A stretch of 64,000 nt of DNA from Sphingosinicella flava (GTDB lineage: Bacteria > Pseudomonadota > Alphaproteobacteria > Sphingomonadales > Sphingomonadaceae), in assembly GCF_016025255.1 (NCBI RefSeq), contig NZ_CP065592.1:1283122-1347121 (forward strand). The letters run 5' to 3'. The notes beneath the pieces were generated by a model, which saw only the letters and a program-made list of their open reading frames with translations, did not search any database and was not told the origin of the DNA. A program made the position numbers and the translations under genes. This document shows, in pieces, positions 10,383 through 20,181 of this stretch (position 1 is its first letter; each line of letters starts with the position of its first letter).

Positions 10383-11566
10383 TTGCCTCTCACCACATAA
10401 GGGGAGCGGTGGAGATAGGGGTTTCGCCGCGTGAAGGCGAGCAGCAATCCAAAGCCGATCGACAAGGCCAGCATCGACGACCCGCCATAGGAGATGAACG
10501 GCAAGGTCATACCCTTGGACGGCGCGATCTGGACGTTCACCGCCATGTTGATCAGCGCCTGCAGTCCGAACTGCGTGACGAGGCCCGCCGTGGCGAGCAG
10601 GAGGAAGGTATCCTCCTCATGCAGCAATTTGATCAGCACGCGCGCCACGATAGTCATGTAGATGACTGCGATGGCGATGCAGGCGATGAGGCCGAACTCC
10701 TCGCCGATCACGGAAAAGATATAGTCGGTCTGCGGTTCGGGCAGGTGAAACTTGCGCGTGCCGCCGCCCGGACCGGTGCCGAACAGCCCCCCTGCGGTCA
10801 GCGTGCGGAGGGCACTGTCGGTCTGATAGGTGTCGTGCACGCCGCTGTCCGCGAACAGGAAGGCGTCGATGCGCTTCGTCGCAACCGGATAGAAGAGATA
10901 GGCGAGGACGATCCCCGCCACGCCCGCTCCGCCAAGGCCGAACAGAAACCGCATCGACACGCCCGACAGGGTAAGCAGGATCACCCACGCCGCGGCGAAG
11001 ATGATCGTCTCGCCGAAATTAGGCTGCTGCATCAAGAGAAGTGCGACGATGCCGAGCATCAAGGCCGAGAGCGGCACGACCGGCAAGGTCTTGTCCTGAT
11101 CGCGCAGGGACAGCAGCCAGGCCATGCTGACGATGAACATCGGCTTTAAAAATTCGGACGGCTGGAACTGGGTGAAGCCGACGCCGATCCAGCGCCGCGC
11201 CCCGTTCACTTCGTGCCCGACGATCGGAACCAGGAAAAGGAAGAAGGTGAAGAGCCCGGCACCGATCAGGCACAGCCGCCGCGCCAGCGTCTTGGGCAGC
11301 ATCGACACCACGATCATCACCGGGAAGGCGACCATGATCCAGACGAGCTGCCGGTAGAAATAGTAAAGCGGCGGGAAGGACACGCTGCCCCCCGAATAAC
11401 GCTGCGCCGCCGCCGGAGATGCTGCCGCCACCGCGATCAGGCCGATGGAGATGAGGACGACGACCAGGACGAGCAGCATCCGGTCGATTTCCCAGAACCA
11501 TTTGCCAAGCGCGCTGCGGTCGGAGCGGCCGAGCCGCGCGCCGGTGCCTTTGCGGGCCTGCTCCAT
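10379..11566 (-). CDS. ftsW: Septal peptidoglycan polymerase FtsW
   Basis: A SEDS-family membrane glycosyltransferase (395 residues) that polymerises lipid II at the septum together with FtsI. About ten hydrophobic segments alternate with short loops. Conserved SEDS motifs are visible: NGARRWI, FQPSEFLKPM, the large periplasmic loop ending LPEPQTDYIFSVIGEEFG, and PFISYGGSSM near the C-terminus. I chose the ATG at 11566, which forms TGATG with the murD stop; a GTG one codon earlier is also possible. It lies between murD and murG, the normal order. Confidence 0.97.
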   Translation of the reverse strand: MEQARKGTGARLGRSDRSALGKWFWEIDRMLLVLVVVLISIGLIAVAAASPAAAQRYSGGSVSFPPLYYFYRQLVWIMVAFPVMIVVSMLPKTLARRLCLIGAGLFTFFLFLVPIVGHEVNGARRWIGVGFTQFQPSEFLKPMFIVSMAWLLSLRDQDKTLPVVPLSALMLGIVALLLMQQPNFGETIIFAAAWVILLTLSGVSMRFLFGLGGAGVAGIVLAYLFYPVATKRIDAFLFADSGVHDTYQTDSALRTLTAGGLFGTGPGGGTRKFHLPEPQTDYIFSVIGEEFGLIACIAIAVIYMTIVARVLIKLLHEEDTFLLLATAGLVTQFGLQALINMAVNVQIAPSKGMTLPFISYGGSSMLALSIGFGLLLAFTRRNPYLHRSPYVVRGK

Positions 11567-12945
11567 CACAGCGTCTCCACCGCCGCGCGGAATGCATCGC
11601 CCCGCGCCTCATAATCCCTGAACTGGTCGAACGAGGCGCAGGCGGGCGACAGCAGCACGACCTCCCCGGTCTGAGCCGCCGCCGCCGCATCGCGCACGGC
11701 CTGATCGAGCGTCCTGCTCTCCGTCACCGGCACCTTGCCTGCAAGCAGCCGGGCGAAGAGCGGCCCCGCCTTGCCGATCGTGTAAGCCGCTTTCACATGG
11801 CCGATATAGGGAAGACAGGCATCGAGATCGTCGCTTTTCGCCAAACCGCCCAATATCCAATGGATCTGCGGATAGGCGCCAAGCGCGGGCGCGGTGGAAT
11901 CGGGGTTGGTCGCCTTGCTGTCGTTGACGAACAGCACGCCGCCTTTCTCAGCCACCCGCTCCATCCGGTGCGGAAGGCCGGGATAGGTCGCAAGCCCTTC
12001 CGCGATCCTGTCGTCAGGAACGCCCAATGCCCGCGCCACCGCGACGGCGGCGGCGGCATTCTGCGCATTGTGCGGCCCTTGCAACGACGGCCAGCGCGAC
12101 TGATCCTTCACGTCGGTCGAGGAAACGATCACCTTGCGCCCCGCAACCTGTCCCGCAATTGCGCGCGTATAATCGTCCTCCGCCGCGATGATCGCGACAT
12201 GATCCTGCGATTGCAGGGCAAACAGCCGCGCCTTCGACGCCGCATAATCGTCCATTCCGTCATAGCGGTCGAGATGGTCCGGCGTGATGTTCAGCAGCAC
12301 CGCGACCTCGCAATCGAGGCTCTGCGTCAGGTCGATCTGGTAGGACGACAATTCCAGCACGTAGACGCCGCCTTCCGGCAGCGGCTCCTGCTCCAGGATG
12401 GGCAGCCCGATATTGCCCCCCATGGCCGCCGGTACGCCCGCTGTCTTCAGGATGTGGTGGACGAGCGCCGTGGTGGTCGATTTGCCGTTCGTGCCCGTGA
12501 TGCCGACCACCTTATGCGGCGGCAACTCTTTCCGGGCCTGGGCGAACAATTCGATATCGCCGATCACCGGCACCTTCGCTTGCCGCGCCCGCTCCGCGAT
12601 CGGATGCTTGTTGAGGGGCACGCCCGGCGAAACGATCACCGCTTCAAAGCCGTAGATGGACGTCGCGAGCGGATCGGCGATCCTTAAGCCCCTCCCATTC
12701 AGGGGAGGGGTTGGGGTGGGGCCGGTGCTGATGGATGCTTCGGGACTTGTCCGCTCCGCACTCCCCCACCCCCCGGCCCCCTCCCCTGAAGGGGAGGGGG
12801 AGAGTTTGGCCCGCGCCTCTTCACTCGCATCCCAAGCCATCACCCGCGCGCCGCTGGCGGCAAGCGCCTTCACCGTCGCCAGCCCCGATCGCGCGAGGCC
12901 GAGCACGGCATAATCCTTGTTGGCGAATGCGGCGCTCCCGATCAT
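11566..12945 (-). CDS. murD: UDP-MurNAc-L-Ala--D-Glu ligase with in-frame palindromic insertion
   Basis: A Mur ligase of 459 residues that adds D-glutamate to the stem peptide. The N-terminal motif [15 protein letters not shown], the P-loop [15 protein letters not shown] and the C-terminal motif [19 protein letters not shown] are intact. Residues of about 49-87 do not look like MurD. They are Pro/Gly/Ser-rich ([13 protein letters not shown] ... [11 protein letters not shown]) and are encoded exactly by a palindromic repeat doublet at 12685-12801, inserted in phase in the UDP-binding N-terminal domain just before [20 protein letters not shown]. Because the gene is the only visible murD in an essential cluster, the protein is presumably functional. 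The start ATG overlaps the mraY stop. Confidence 0.95.
   Translation of the reverse strand: MIGSAAFANKDYAVLGLARSGLATVKALAASGARVMAWDASEEARAKLSPSPSGEGAGGWGSAERTSPEASISTGPTPTPPLNGRGLRIADPLATSIYGFEAVIVSPGVPLNKHPIAERARQAKVPVIGDIELFAQARKELPPHKVVGITGTNGKSTTTALVHHILKTAGVPAAMGGNIGLPILEQEPLPEGGVYVLELSSYQIDLTQSLDCEVAVLLNITPDHLDRYDGMDDYAASKARLFALQSQDHVAIIAAEDDYTRAIAGQVAGRKVIVSSTDVKDQSRWPSLQGPHNAQNAAAAVAVARALGVPDDRIAEGLATYPGLPHRMERVAEKGGVLFVNDSKATNPDSTAPALGAYPQIHWILGGLAKSDDLDACLPYIGHVKAAYTIGKAGPLFARLLAGKVPVTESRTLDQAVRDAAAAAQTGEVVLLSPACASFDQFRDYEARGDAFRAAVETL
12685..12801. repeat. Palindrome doublet, family 1, inside murD
   Basis: An element of 117 bases with mirror-image halves. One hairpin is at 12689-12710 (8-base-pair stem of CCCCTCCC and GGGAGGGG). 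The other is at 12777-12800 (perfect 10-base-pair stem CCCCCTCCCC, loop TGAA). Each is flanked inward by a G-rich or C-rich tail (TTGGGGTGGGG; CTCCCCCACCC) around a spacer of about 40 bases. It is a multiple of three with no stop codon in the murD frame. The same design is found at 24053-24161, and a single hairpin at 15388-15409. Confidence 0.85.
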
Positions 12946-14012
12946 CTCAGCTTCAGGGTCGACAGGCCCGCGAGCGCGAGGACGAAGCTGATGATCCAGA
13001 AGCGGATGACGACCGTCGGCTCGGACCAGCCGACCTGCTCGAAATGATGATGGATCGGCGCCATCTTGAACACGCGCTTGCCGGTGCGCTTGTAGAAGAA
13101 GACCTGCACGATCACCGACACGGCTTCCAGCACGAACAGGCCGCCGATGATCGCCAGCACGATCTCATGCCGCGTCGCGACCGCGATCGCGCCCAGCGCC
13201 CCGCCCAGCGCGAGGCTGCCCGTATCGCCCATGAAGACGGCGGCGGGAGGCGCGTTGAACCACAGAAAGGCGAGCCCCGCCCCCACGATCGCGGAGCAGA
13301 GAACGGTGAGATCGCCGACACCCAGCACATGCGGAATGCCGAGATACGAGGCGAAGATCGCGTTGCCGACTAGGTAGGAAATGAGGAGGAAGGCGAGGCT
13401 GGCGATGATCACCGGCATGGTCGCCAGCCCGTCCAGGCCGTCCGTCAAATTCACCGCATTGCCCGCGCCGACCACCACGATGGCCGCGAAGACGATGTAG
13501 AAGGGGCCAAGATCGATGACCGGCCCATTGTAAAACGGGATGTAGAGCGCCGTCTCGCCGCCCCAGATCATGATCGCGCAGCCCGCGCCCGCGACAATGA
13601 ATTCACCGAGCAGGCGCACCTTTCCGGACACGCCCTTATGGCTCTTCTTGGTGACCTTGTCGTAATCGTCGAGGAAGCCGATCAGGCCGAAGCCGACCGT
13701 GATGAGCAGGCAGCCCCACAGATAGCGGTTGGAAAAGTCCATCCACAGCAGCATCGCCACGGTGACGCAGGTGAGGATCATGAGGCCGCCCATGGTCGGC
13801 GTACCGCGCTTGGCGAGATGGGTCTGGGGTCCGTCCTCGCGGATCGGCTGCCCCTTGCCCTGGCGGACGCGCAGCCAGCCGATGAATTTGGGTCCGATCA
13901 GCAGCCCCAGGAAAAGCGCCGTCGCCGTCGCCGCGCCCGCGCGCAAGGTGATGTAGCGGAAGAGGTTGAAGATGCCTTCATAACCGAATTGTTCGGCGAT
14001 CCATTGAAACAT
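12942..14012 (-). CDS. mraY: Phospho-MurNAc-pentapeptide translocase MraY
   Basis: An integral membrane enzyme (356 residues) that transfers phospho-MurNAc-pentapeptide to undecaprenyl phosphate, giving lipid I. About ten membrane segments are visible. The motifs are GTPTMGG, the Mg-binding [17 protein letters not shown], and the histidine loop [15 protein letters not shown] near the C-terminus. Its start forms TGATG with the murF stop. Confidence 0.98.
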   Translation of the reverse strand: MFQWIAEQFGYEGIFNLFRYITLRAGAATATALFLGLLIGPKFIGWLRVRQGKGQPIREDGPQTHLAKRGTPTMGGLMILTCVTVAMLLWMDFSNRYLWGCLLITVGFGLIGFLDDYDKVTKKSHKGVSGKVRLLGEFIVAGAGCAIMIWGGETALYIPFYNGPVIDLGPFYIVFAAIVVVGAGNAVNLTDGLDGLATMPVIIASLAFLLISYLVGNAIFASYLGIPHVLGVGDLTVLCSAIVGAGLAFLWFNAPPAAVFMGDTGSLALGGALGAIAVATRHEIVLAIIGGLFVLEAVSVIVQVFFYKRTGKRVFKMAPIHHHFEQVGWSEPTVVIRFWIISFVLALAGLSTLKLR

Positions 14013-15385
14013 CAGCTTCCCCCGTTCGTCAGCGCCTCGACCAGCGCCGACAGCCCCACGCCGTTCGATCCCTTGACGAGCACCGCATCGCCTGCCTGCA
14101 GCTCGTCCCGCACCAGCGCCGTCGCCGCCGCAGCGTCGGGCACATGCGCGAATTCCACCTTGTTTCCAAGGACATTTGCGAGAGCGGTCATTTCTTCGCC
14201 AACCAGGATGGCAAGATCGACGCGCGCCTCCCCTATGGGTTCGGCCAGCGCCGCATGATAATCGTTCGACCCGGGTCCAAGCTCCCGCATGGCGCCGAGC
14301 ACGGCGATGCGCCGCGCGGCTTCCGTCGCGCCCAGCGTCTTCAGCGTCGCCGCCATGGAAGCGGGATTGGCATTATAGCTTTCGTCGATCAGCAAAGCCT
14401 CGCCGCCCTTCACGGATATGCGGTGCCGCTGCCCCCGGCCCTTCAGCCCTTCCATCTCGGCAAGCGCGAGACCGGCGGCGGCGAGATCGCCCCCCACCGC
14501 CTGCACCGCCGCGACGACGGCAAGCGCATTCTGCACCCAATGGTCGCCGGGATGACCAATGGTGAAAGTGAGCTCCGCCCGGGGCAATGCCGCCGAAACC
14601 AGCGTGCCCCTGTCGACCGGTACCACGTCAAGCGCGCGGACGTCCGCCCCCTTGCCAAGACCAAAGGTTACGATCCGGTCGGCATAAGGCCGCGCCGCAG
14701 CGATCAGCCGGTCGCGATAGGGGCTGTCGAACGGCACGATGGCGACGCCGCCCGGCTCCAGACCCTGGAAGATCTCGCCCTTGGCGTCGGCGATTTCCTC
14801 TTCGCTCGAAAAGAACTCACGGTGCGCGGGCGCGATGGCGGTGACGATGGCGACGTGCGGCCGCACCAGCCGGGTCAGCGCCGCCAACTCGCCTGCCGCG
14901 CTCATGCCCATCTCGAACACGCCGAACCGCGCCCCTCGAGGCATCCGCGCGAGCGACAGCGGCACGCCGGTATGATTGTTGTAGCTCTTGACCGAACGGT
15001 GCGCCTGACCACGATGGGGCCGGTCCAGCGCGGCGAACAGCGCCTCCTTGGTGCCTGTCTTGCCGACCGATCCGGTCACGCCGATCACCTTCGCCTCGCT
15101 CCGCAGGCGCGAGGCACGGCCAAGATCGTTCAGAGCGGTGGTCGTATCAGAAACCAGCACATGCGGAAAATCGCCGCCTTCACTGACGACGACACCCGCC
15201 GCTCCGGAGGAAAAGGCCTTGTCCAGAAAGCGGTGCCCGTCGGTGAATTCGCCCTTCATCGCGATGAACAGATCGCCCGGGCCGATCTCGCGGGAGTCGA
15301 AGGCGATGCCATTCGCTTCGAACGTGCCATGCGCGATGCCGCCGGTGGCGGAGGCAATCTCCTCGGACGTCCAAAGCGCCGTCAT
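14012..15385 (-). CDS. murF: UDP-MurNAc-tripeptide--D-Ala-D-Ala ligase
   Basis: A Mur ligase of 457 residues that completes the pentapeptide by adding D-Ala-D-Ala made by Ddl. It has the N-terminal MurF fold ([17 protein letters not shown]), the P-loop [14 protein letters not shown] and the C-terminal domain beginning near [13 protein letters not shown]. Unlike its neighbours it does not overlap the upstream gene. A 46-base spacer from murE is almost filled by a perfect palindrome whose right arm, GGGGAGGGG, ends 3 bases before the ATG and must act as ribosome binding site. Confidence 0.97.
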   Translation of the reverse strand: MTALWTSEEIASATGGIAHGTFEANGIAFDSREIGPGDLFIAMKGEFTDGHRFLDKAFSSGAAGVVVSEGGDFPHVLVSDTTTALNDLGRASRLRSEAKVIGVTGSVGKTGTKEALFAALDRPHRGQAHRSVKSYNNHTGVPLSLARMPRGARFGVFEMGMSAAGELAALTRLVRPHVAIVTAIAPAHREFFSSEEEIADAKGEIFQGLEPGGVAIVPFDSPYRDRLIAAARPYADRIVTFGLGKGADVRALDVVPVDRGTLVSAALPRAELTFTIGHPGDHWVQNALAVVAAVQAVGGDLAAAGLALAEMEGLKGRGQRHRISVKGGEALLIDESYNANPASMAATLKTLGATEAARRIAVLGAMRELGPGSNDYHAALAEPIGEARVDLAILVGEEMTALANVLGNKVEFAHVPDAAAATALVRDELQAGDAVLVKGSNGVGLSALVEALTNGGS

Positions 15386-15387
15386 TT

Positions 15388-15409
15388 CCCCTCCCCTGAA
15401 GGGGAGGGG
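15388..15409. repeat. Single family-1 palindrome at the murF ribosome binding site
   Basis: A perfect 9-base-pair inverted repeat (CCCCTCCCC, loop TGAA or TTCA, GGGGAGGGG) lies between murE and murF. On the mRNA strand the purine-rich right arm is the only Shine-Dalgarno-like sequence before murF. Folding of the hairpin would hide it. Confidence 0.85.
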
Positions 15410-15431
15410 AGATATGCTGGTGCAATCCCAA

Positions 15432-16847
15432 TCACGCCGCGCACTCCCTTGCCACGGTCACGTCATCGAACGGCAACACTTTATCTCCCACGATTTGTCC
15501 CTGCTCATGGCCCTTGCCCGCGAGCAGGATGATGTCATCCGGCCCGGCCTCCGCGATTCCCGCCGCAATCGCCTCGCGCCGCCCGCCGATCTCGCGCGCT
15601 CCCTTCGCGCCCGCCAGCACAGCGCTACGGATCGCGGCGGGATTCTCGCTTCTGGGGTTGTCGTCGGTGACGATGACGATGTCGGACATGCGGGCCGCCA
15701 CCTCGCCCATCTCGGGCCGTTTGCCAACGTCCCTATCGCCGCCCGCACCGAAAATCGTGATGAGCCGACCCTTGGTGTGCGGGCGAAGCGCCTCGATCGC
15801 CGACTGGATGGCGTCCGGCGTATGGGCGTAGTCGACATAGACCGGCGCCCCGGCCTTGGTGATGACGGCCCGCTCCAGACGCCCGCGCACCGGCTGAAGC
15901 CGGGACAGATGTGAAAAGGTCTGCTTCACGTCGCCGCCCGTGGCGATGACGAGGCCCGCCGCCGTCAGCACGTTCGCGGCCTGATAGGCGCCGATCAGCG
16001 GCAGCGTCACCTTATGCTCCGCGCCGTCCGCCGCAATCGCAAGGACTTGGCCGAGTTGCGTCGGCGTGCGCGACACCAATTTCAGCGTTTCGCCCTTGGC
16101 GCCCACGGTCAGCACCTTCAGGCCCCGCGCCCGCGCGATCGCCTCGACCTCGGCGGACTTGGGATCGTCGGTCCAGATCACCGCACCGGCGCCGGGCTCC
16201 AGCACTTCCGTGAACAGCCGCATCTTAGCTTCGAAATAAGCCTCCATCGTGCCGTGATAGTCGAGATGGTCGCGGCTGAAATTGGTGAAGGCGCCCGCCG
16301 CCACCGGCAGTCCTTCTGTGCGATATTGCGACAATCCGTGGCTCGACGCTTCGAAGGCGGCATGGGTGACGCCCATGCGGCGGAGGCCCGCCATGTTGGA
16401 AAGAAAGGTCACGATGTCCGGCGTGGTGAGGCCAGTCGTCACTTGATCGTCGGCGGTGGTCACGCCCAGCGTTCCAATCGATGCCGAGACATGCCCCGCC
16501 ATGCGCCAGAGCTGGCGAACCATTTCGACATTGGACGTCTTGCCGTTGGTGCCGGTGACAGCGACCACCGTTTCCGGAAACGGCGCGAAGAAGCGGGCGG
16601 CCAAAGCGGCGAAGGCCTGGCGCGGTTCTTCCGCTTTCACATGCGGGGCGCCTTCCACCTTCGCTTCAGGCCGCGCGACGATGGCGACGGCCCCCGCCTG
16701 GACCGCATCGGCGATGAAGTTCTCGCCATTGAACCGCGTGCCCGGAAAGGCGCCGAACACGGTTCCCGGCGCCACCTTCCGGTGATCGATCGCGAAACCG
16801 GTCACTTGCGCTTCCGCATCACTTCCAATCAGCTCGCCAAGGCGCAT
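15432..16847 (-). CDS. murE: UDP-MurNAc-tripeptide synthetase MurE
   Basis: A Mur ligase of 471 residues that adds the third residue of the stem peptide. Family motifs are DHRKVAPGTVFGAFPG, the P-loop VTGTNGKTSNVEMV, and VYVDYAHTPDAIQSAI before the C-terminal domain. The motif TDDNPRSENP matches the DNPR signature of enzymes that use meso-diaminopimelate, as expected for a Gram-negative bacterium. It begins 3 bases after the ftsI stop. Confidence 0.97.
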   Translation of the reverse strand: MRLGELIGSDAEAQVTGFAIDHRKVAPGTVFGAFPGTRFNGENFIADAVQAGAVAIVARPEAKVEGAPHVKAEEPRQAFAALAARFFAPFPETVVAVTGTNGKTSNVEMVRQLWRMAGHVSASIGTLGVTTADDQVTTGLTTPDIVTFLSNMAGLRRMGVTHAAFEASSHGLSQYRTEGLPVAAGAFTNFSRDHLDYHGTMEAYFEAKMRLFTEVLEPGAGAVIWTDDPKSAEVEAIARARGLKVLTVGAKGETLKLVSRTPTQLGQVLAIAADGAEHKVTLPLIGAYQAANVLTAAGLVIATGGDVKQTFSHLSRLQPVRGRLERAVITKAGAPVYVDYAHTPDAIQSAIEALRPHTKGRLITIFGAGGDRDVGKRPEMGEVAARMSDIVIVTDDNPRSENPAAIRSAVLAGAKGAREIGGRREAIAAGIAEAGPDDIILLAGKGHEQGQIVGDKVLPFDDVTVARECAA

Positions 16848-16850
16848 CCC

Positions 16851-18542
16851 TCAGTCTCCCCGGACATAGGGGAGGACTTCGGCCAGGTTCGCATCCTTGT
16901 CCATGCTCGGATGCACGCCCAGCATCGGCCCGACCCGGCTCACCACCTTCGAGATGACCGGCGCGACGTTCCAGCCGGCCGTGTGGAAGCCATAGGTTTC
17001 CGCCGTCGCCTTGGGGTCGTCGAGCATCGCGATGACGACGTAGCGCGGCTCGTCCATCGGGAACACGCCGGCGAAAGTCGTGACCACCGCAGCGCCCGTA
17101 TAACGTCCGCCGACGATCTTTTCCGCGGTTCCGGTCTTGCCGCCGATCCGGTAGCCGGGCGCATCGGCTTTCTTGCCGGTGCCGTGCGTCACGACAAGGC
17201 GGAGCAGCGCGCGCATCTTGTAGGACGTATCCTCGCTGAACACGCGGCGGCCCTCCGGCACGGGATGATTTTTGCCGACCTTGAGCAGCGTCGCGGGATG
17301 CCAGACGCCGCCGTTGAACAGGGTCGCATAGCCGGTGGCGAGATGCAGAGGCGTCACCGCGATGCCGTGGCCGTAGCCGACCGTCATCGTCGCGACCTCG
17401 CCCCAGTCATTGCCCGGCGTCAGCGTCCGGCCGCGCTCCATCAGCTCGACCTCGACCCGGTCGAGGAAGCCCATCTTGCGCAGGAACTCCTTCTGCCGCG
17501 CCCCGCCAAGCTGCGCCGCGATCTGCGCGGTGCCGATGTTCGAGGATTCCTGCATGATTTCGGACACCGAACAGGCGCGGTTGAACGGATGGGTGTCGGT
17601 GATCGTGAAGCCCCCGGCTTTCAGGCCGCTCGGGCAATTGTACATCTGCCCCAGGCTCTTGATGACCCCCGCGTCCATCGCCATCGCCACCGTGAACGGC
17701 TTGAAGGTCGAACCGAGCTCGTAGACGCCCAATGTGATGCGGTTGAACCGCGCATCCATCGACCCCTTGCCGGGCACGTTGGGATTGAGCTCGGGCAGCG
17801 AGGACATGGCGAGTATCTCGCCCGTTTTCACGTCCATGATCACGCCCGCCGCGCCGATCGCGCTGAACTTGTGCATCGCCGCCGACAATTCGGCCTCCAG
17901 CGCTTGTTGCACGCGCGCGTCGATGGACAGCTGGATCGGCTCCCCGCGCGTCGCCGGATCGGACAGACGCTGGTCGAAGGCGCGCTCAATGCCCGCCGCG
18001 CCTTTGCCATCGAGATCGGTATAGCCGATCACATGGGCGGCGAGCTCCAGGTTCGGGTAAAGCCGCTCCGGCTCCCGGTCGAAGGCGATGCCCGGTTCGC
18101 CGAGGGCATTCACCGCCGCCACCAGCTCCGGCATGGCGCGGCGGCTGAGATACACGAAGGTCTTGTCTGATGTGAGGATGCGGCGATACTGATCGACGCT
18201 CTTTTCCGGCATCAATTCATTCAGCTTCACCGCCAATTCGTCGGGATCGCCGAGCAATTTTTTCGGATGAACGGCGATCGACCAGGCGTCGATGTTGCGG
18301 GCGAGCGGCACGCCGTTGCGGTCGAGTATGTCGCCGCGCGCGGGCAGCAGGGGATCGCCCGCCAGGCCGGTGCCCGACGGCGCGGCGAAGACGCTCAAAT
18401 AGAGAATGCGGGCGACGATCAATGTCGTAACGCCCGCAAACACCAGCATCATCAGCATGAGGCGGTGATAGGTGAGGGCCAGCGTCGTCTGGCGCTGGCC
18501 CGGAAGGCTGACCCGTCCCCGCTCTATCGCAATTGCGTTCAC
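16851..18542 (-). CDS. ftsI: Septal transpeptidase FtsI (class B PBP)
   Basis: The class B penicillin-binding protein (563 residues) that crosslinks septal peptidoglycan with FtsW. One membrane segment (about 27-50) is followed by the pedestal domain starting PARGDILDRNG. The transpeptidase motifs are STFK (active Ser278, Lys281), SSN (333-335) and KTGT (469-472). Translation starts at a GTG that overlaps the stop of the ftsL-like gene (GTGA). Confidence 0.98.
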   Translation of the reverse strand: MNAIAIERGRVSLPGQRQTTLALTYHRLMLMMLVFAGVTTLIVARILYLSVFAAPSGTGLAGDPLLPARGDILDRNGVPLARNIDAWSIAVHPKKLLGDPDELAVKLNELMPEKSVDQYRRILTSDKTFVYLSRRAMPELVAAVNALGEPGIAFDREPERLYPNLELAAHVIGYTDLDGKGAAGIERAFDQRLSDPATRGEPIQLSIDARVQQALEAELSAAMHKFSAIGAAGVIMDVKTGEILAMSSLPELNPNVPGKGSMDARFNRITLGVYELGSTFKPFTVAMAMDAGVIKSLGQMYNCPSGLKAGGFTITDTHPFNRACSVSEIMQESSNIGTAQIAAQLGGARQKEFLRKMGFLDRVEVELMERGRTLTPGNDWGEVATMTVGYGHGIAVTPLHLATGYATLFNGGVWHPATLLKVGKNHPVPEGRRVFSEDTSYKMRALLRLVVTHGTGKKADAPGYRIGGKTGTAEKIVGGRYTGAAVVTTFAGVFPMDEPRYVVIAMLDDPKATAETYGFHTAGWNVAPVISKVVSRVGPMLGVHPSMDKDANLAEVLPYVRGD

Positions 18543-19231
18543 CGCGTCGCTTTGCCCCCTCCGCGCGTTTCATTCTTCGACTGGTCGACGATGTCGCCAA
18601 GCACGTCGTCGCTCAACAGGCCCGCCGATTTCACCTGATTCGTCTTGGACTTAGCCGGTTTCGGCGCTTCCGCTTTCTTGACAGGAGAAACCGCCTTTTC
18701 AACCGCCGCCTTTTTCGGCGCCGTCTTTTCTGTGGATGTTACGGATGCGGACTTAACCAAAACGGACGCGGGCTTGCCGGCCGTTTCCAGGCTTGCCTTG
18801 CGCAGCAATGGCTGACCGGCTGGAACGTTGGCGGCGGCCTGGATCAGGCGCGGCTGGGCAGTTGCCGCATCCTGATCCGGGACCGTCACCGTTTCGTGGG
18901 AAGCCATGCGCACCGGCACGCGCTCCTCGACCGTGCGTTCATGCGTTTCGAAGCGCGCCAGCATCACCTGGTCGGACAGGAACTGGTTGGTGGCGGGCGC
19001 GGACAGCGCCAGCACTTCGGCATTCCATTGTTCGAGCTGCGACAGCCGCCCGCGCGTGCCGAGCTCGGTCTGGAGCGAACGGATGTCCTGCTTGGCCGCG
19101 ATGATGCTGCGTTCGACCCGCGCCAGCTCGGCCCGCTCCGACGCGACCTGCAACGAAAGCATATAGCAGCCCAATGCCGCGGCGCCGACGCCCGCGACCC
19201 AGCCGACGGACCTGAAACCCTGCGCCATCAT
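18539..19231 (-). CDS. ftsL: FtsL-like division protein with long C-terminal tail
   Basis: This gene occupies the ftsL position between rsmH and ftsI. From the ATG at 19231 (ATGA overlap with rsmH) it encodes 230 residues: a short N-terminus, one membrane segment (about 7-27), then a coiled-coil-like stretch (about 28-62, [20 protein letters not shown]). This topology is that of FtsL, which binds FtsB and FtsQ and activates FtsWI. FtsL is usually about 90-120 residues. Here about 120 extra residues, rich in Lys, Ala, Pro, Val and Ser, continue into the periplasm. Identity rests on position and topology, because FtsL sequences diverge widely. Confidence 0.8.
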   Translation of the reverse strand: MMAQGFRSVGWVAGVGAAALGCYMLSLQVASERAELARVERSIIAAKQDIRSLQTELGTRGRLSQLEQWNAEVLALSAPATNQFLSDQVMLARFETHERTVEERVPVRMASHETVTVPDQDAATAQPRLIQAAANVPAGQPLLRKASLETAGKPASVLVKSASVTSTEKTAPKKAAVEKAVSPVKKAEAPKPAKSKTNQVKSAGLLSDDVLGDIVDQSKNETRGGGKATR

Positions 19232-20181
19232 TGCGCCAGTCCTTCTCTTTTCCAAGCAATTGCGGCGGTGCGCCGGGCGACACGAAGCGTGGCGGAACGC
19301 GCACGCGGATTGCGTTTGAGCTCGGCCTCGCCAGGCCGCACGGCCTTGGCGACGGCTTCGAAGGTCGGCGCGGGCCCTTTGGCCGCGACCGGCAAGTGGC
19401 GCGAACCGGCGGGCGTCGATCCGCTCCGCTCCTTCAGGAAGCGCTTGACGATCCGGTCCTCGAGGCTGTGGAAGGTGACGACCGCCAGCCGCCCGCCCTC
19501 TTTCAGCACCTGCTCGGCCGCTTCCAGCCCTTCCTCCAGCTCCTGCATTTCCTGATTGAGGTGAATGCGGATGGCCTGGAAGGTACGGGTCGCGGGATCC
19601 TTCTTCATGCCCGGATGGTGGCCGAGCGCTTTGCGGACGACGTCGGCCAATTGCCCCGTCCGCTCGATTGGCCGCGCAGCCACGATGGCGCGCGCGACAC
19701 GGCGCGACTTAGGCTCCTCGCCATAATGATAGAGGACGTCGGCAATCTCGCCCTCGTCAGCAGTGTTGACGAAATCCGCCGCGCTCTCGCCGTCCTGGCT
19801 CATGCGCATGTCGAGGGGACCGTCGGATTGGAAAGAAAAGCCGCGCTCGGCCTGATCGAGCTGCATCGAGGAAACGCCGATATCGAGCGTCACGCCGTCC
19901 ACTTCAGCGATGTTGCGGTCGGCAAGCGCCTGACGCATCCGGGAAAAACGCTCCGGAACCAGCGTCAGGCGCTCCCCGCTCTCCGCGACGAGCCCTTGCC
20001 CGTCACGAATGGCGTCGGGATCGCGGTCGAAGGCGATGACCTTCGCACCCGTCTCCAAAATCGCGCGCGTATAGCCGCCGGCGCCGAAAGTGCCGTCGAC
20101 ATGGACCTCGCCCGCTTGTGGCGCGAGGCCTAGGATCACTTCGTCGAGCAGGACCGGAATATGGGGCGCGGGCTGGCTCAC
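19228..20181 (-). CDS. rsmH: 16S rRNA m4C1402 methyltransferase RsmH (MraW)
   Basis: A SAM-dependent methyltransferase (317 residues) that N4-methylates C1402 of 16S rRNA. The N-terminal motif [13 protein letters not shown], the SAM loop [14 protein letters not shown], the [12 protein letters not shown] segment, and the [11 protein letters not shown] and [12 protein letters not shown] motifs are typical. Translation starts at a GTG that overlaps the mraZ stop (GTGA). It is the second gene of the dcw operon. Confidence 0.97.
   Translation of the reverse strand: MSQPAPHIPVLLDEVILGLAPQAGEVHVDGTFGAGGYTRAILETGAKVIAFDRDPDAIRDGQGLVAESGERLTLVPERFSRMRQALADRNIAEVDGVTLDIGVSSMQLDQAERGFSFQSDGPLDMRMSQDGESAADFVNTADEGEIADVLYHYGEEPKSRRVARAIVAARPIERTGQLADVVRKALGHHPGMKKDPATRTFQAIRIHLNQEMQELEEGLEAAEQVLKEGGRLAVVTFHSLEDRIVKRFLKERSGSTPAGSRHLPVAAKGPAPTFEAVAKAVRPGEAELKRNPRARSATLRVARRTAAIAWKREGLAQ

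Noticed and set aside
16014-18170. A 718-codon open frame on the plus strand opposite murE and ftsI
   Set aside because: It lies entirely antisense to two genes with intact catalytic motifs. Its product is Arg/His-rich without recognisable domains, the usual shadow in high-GC DNA.
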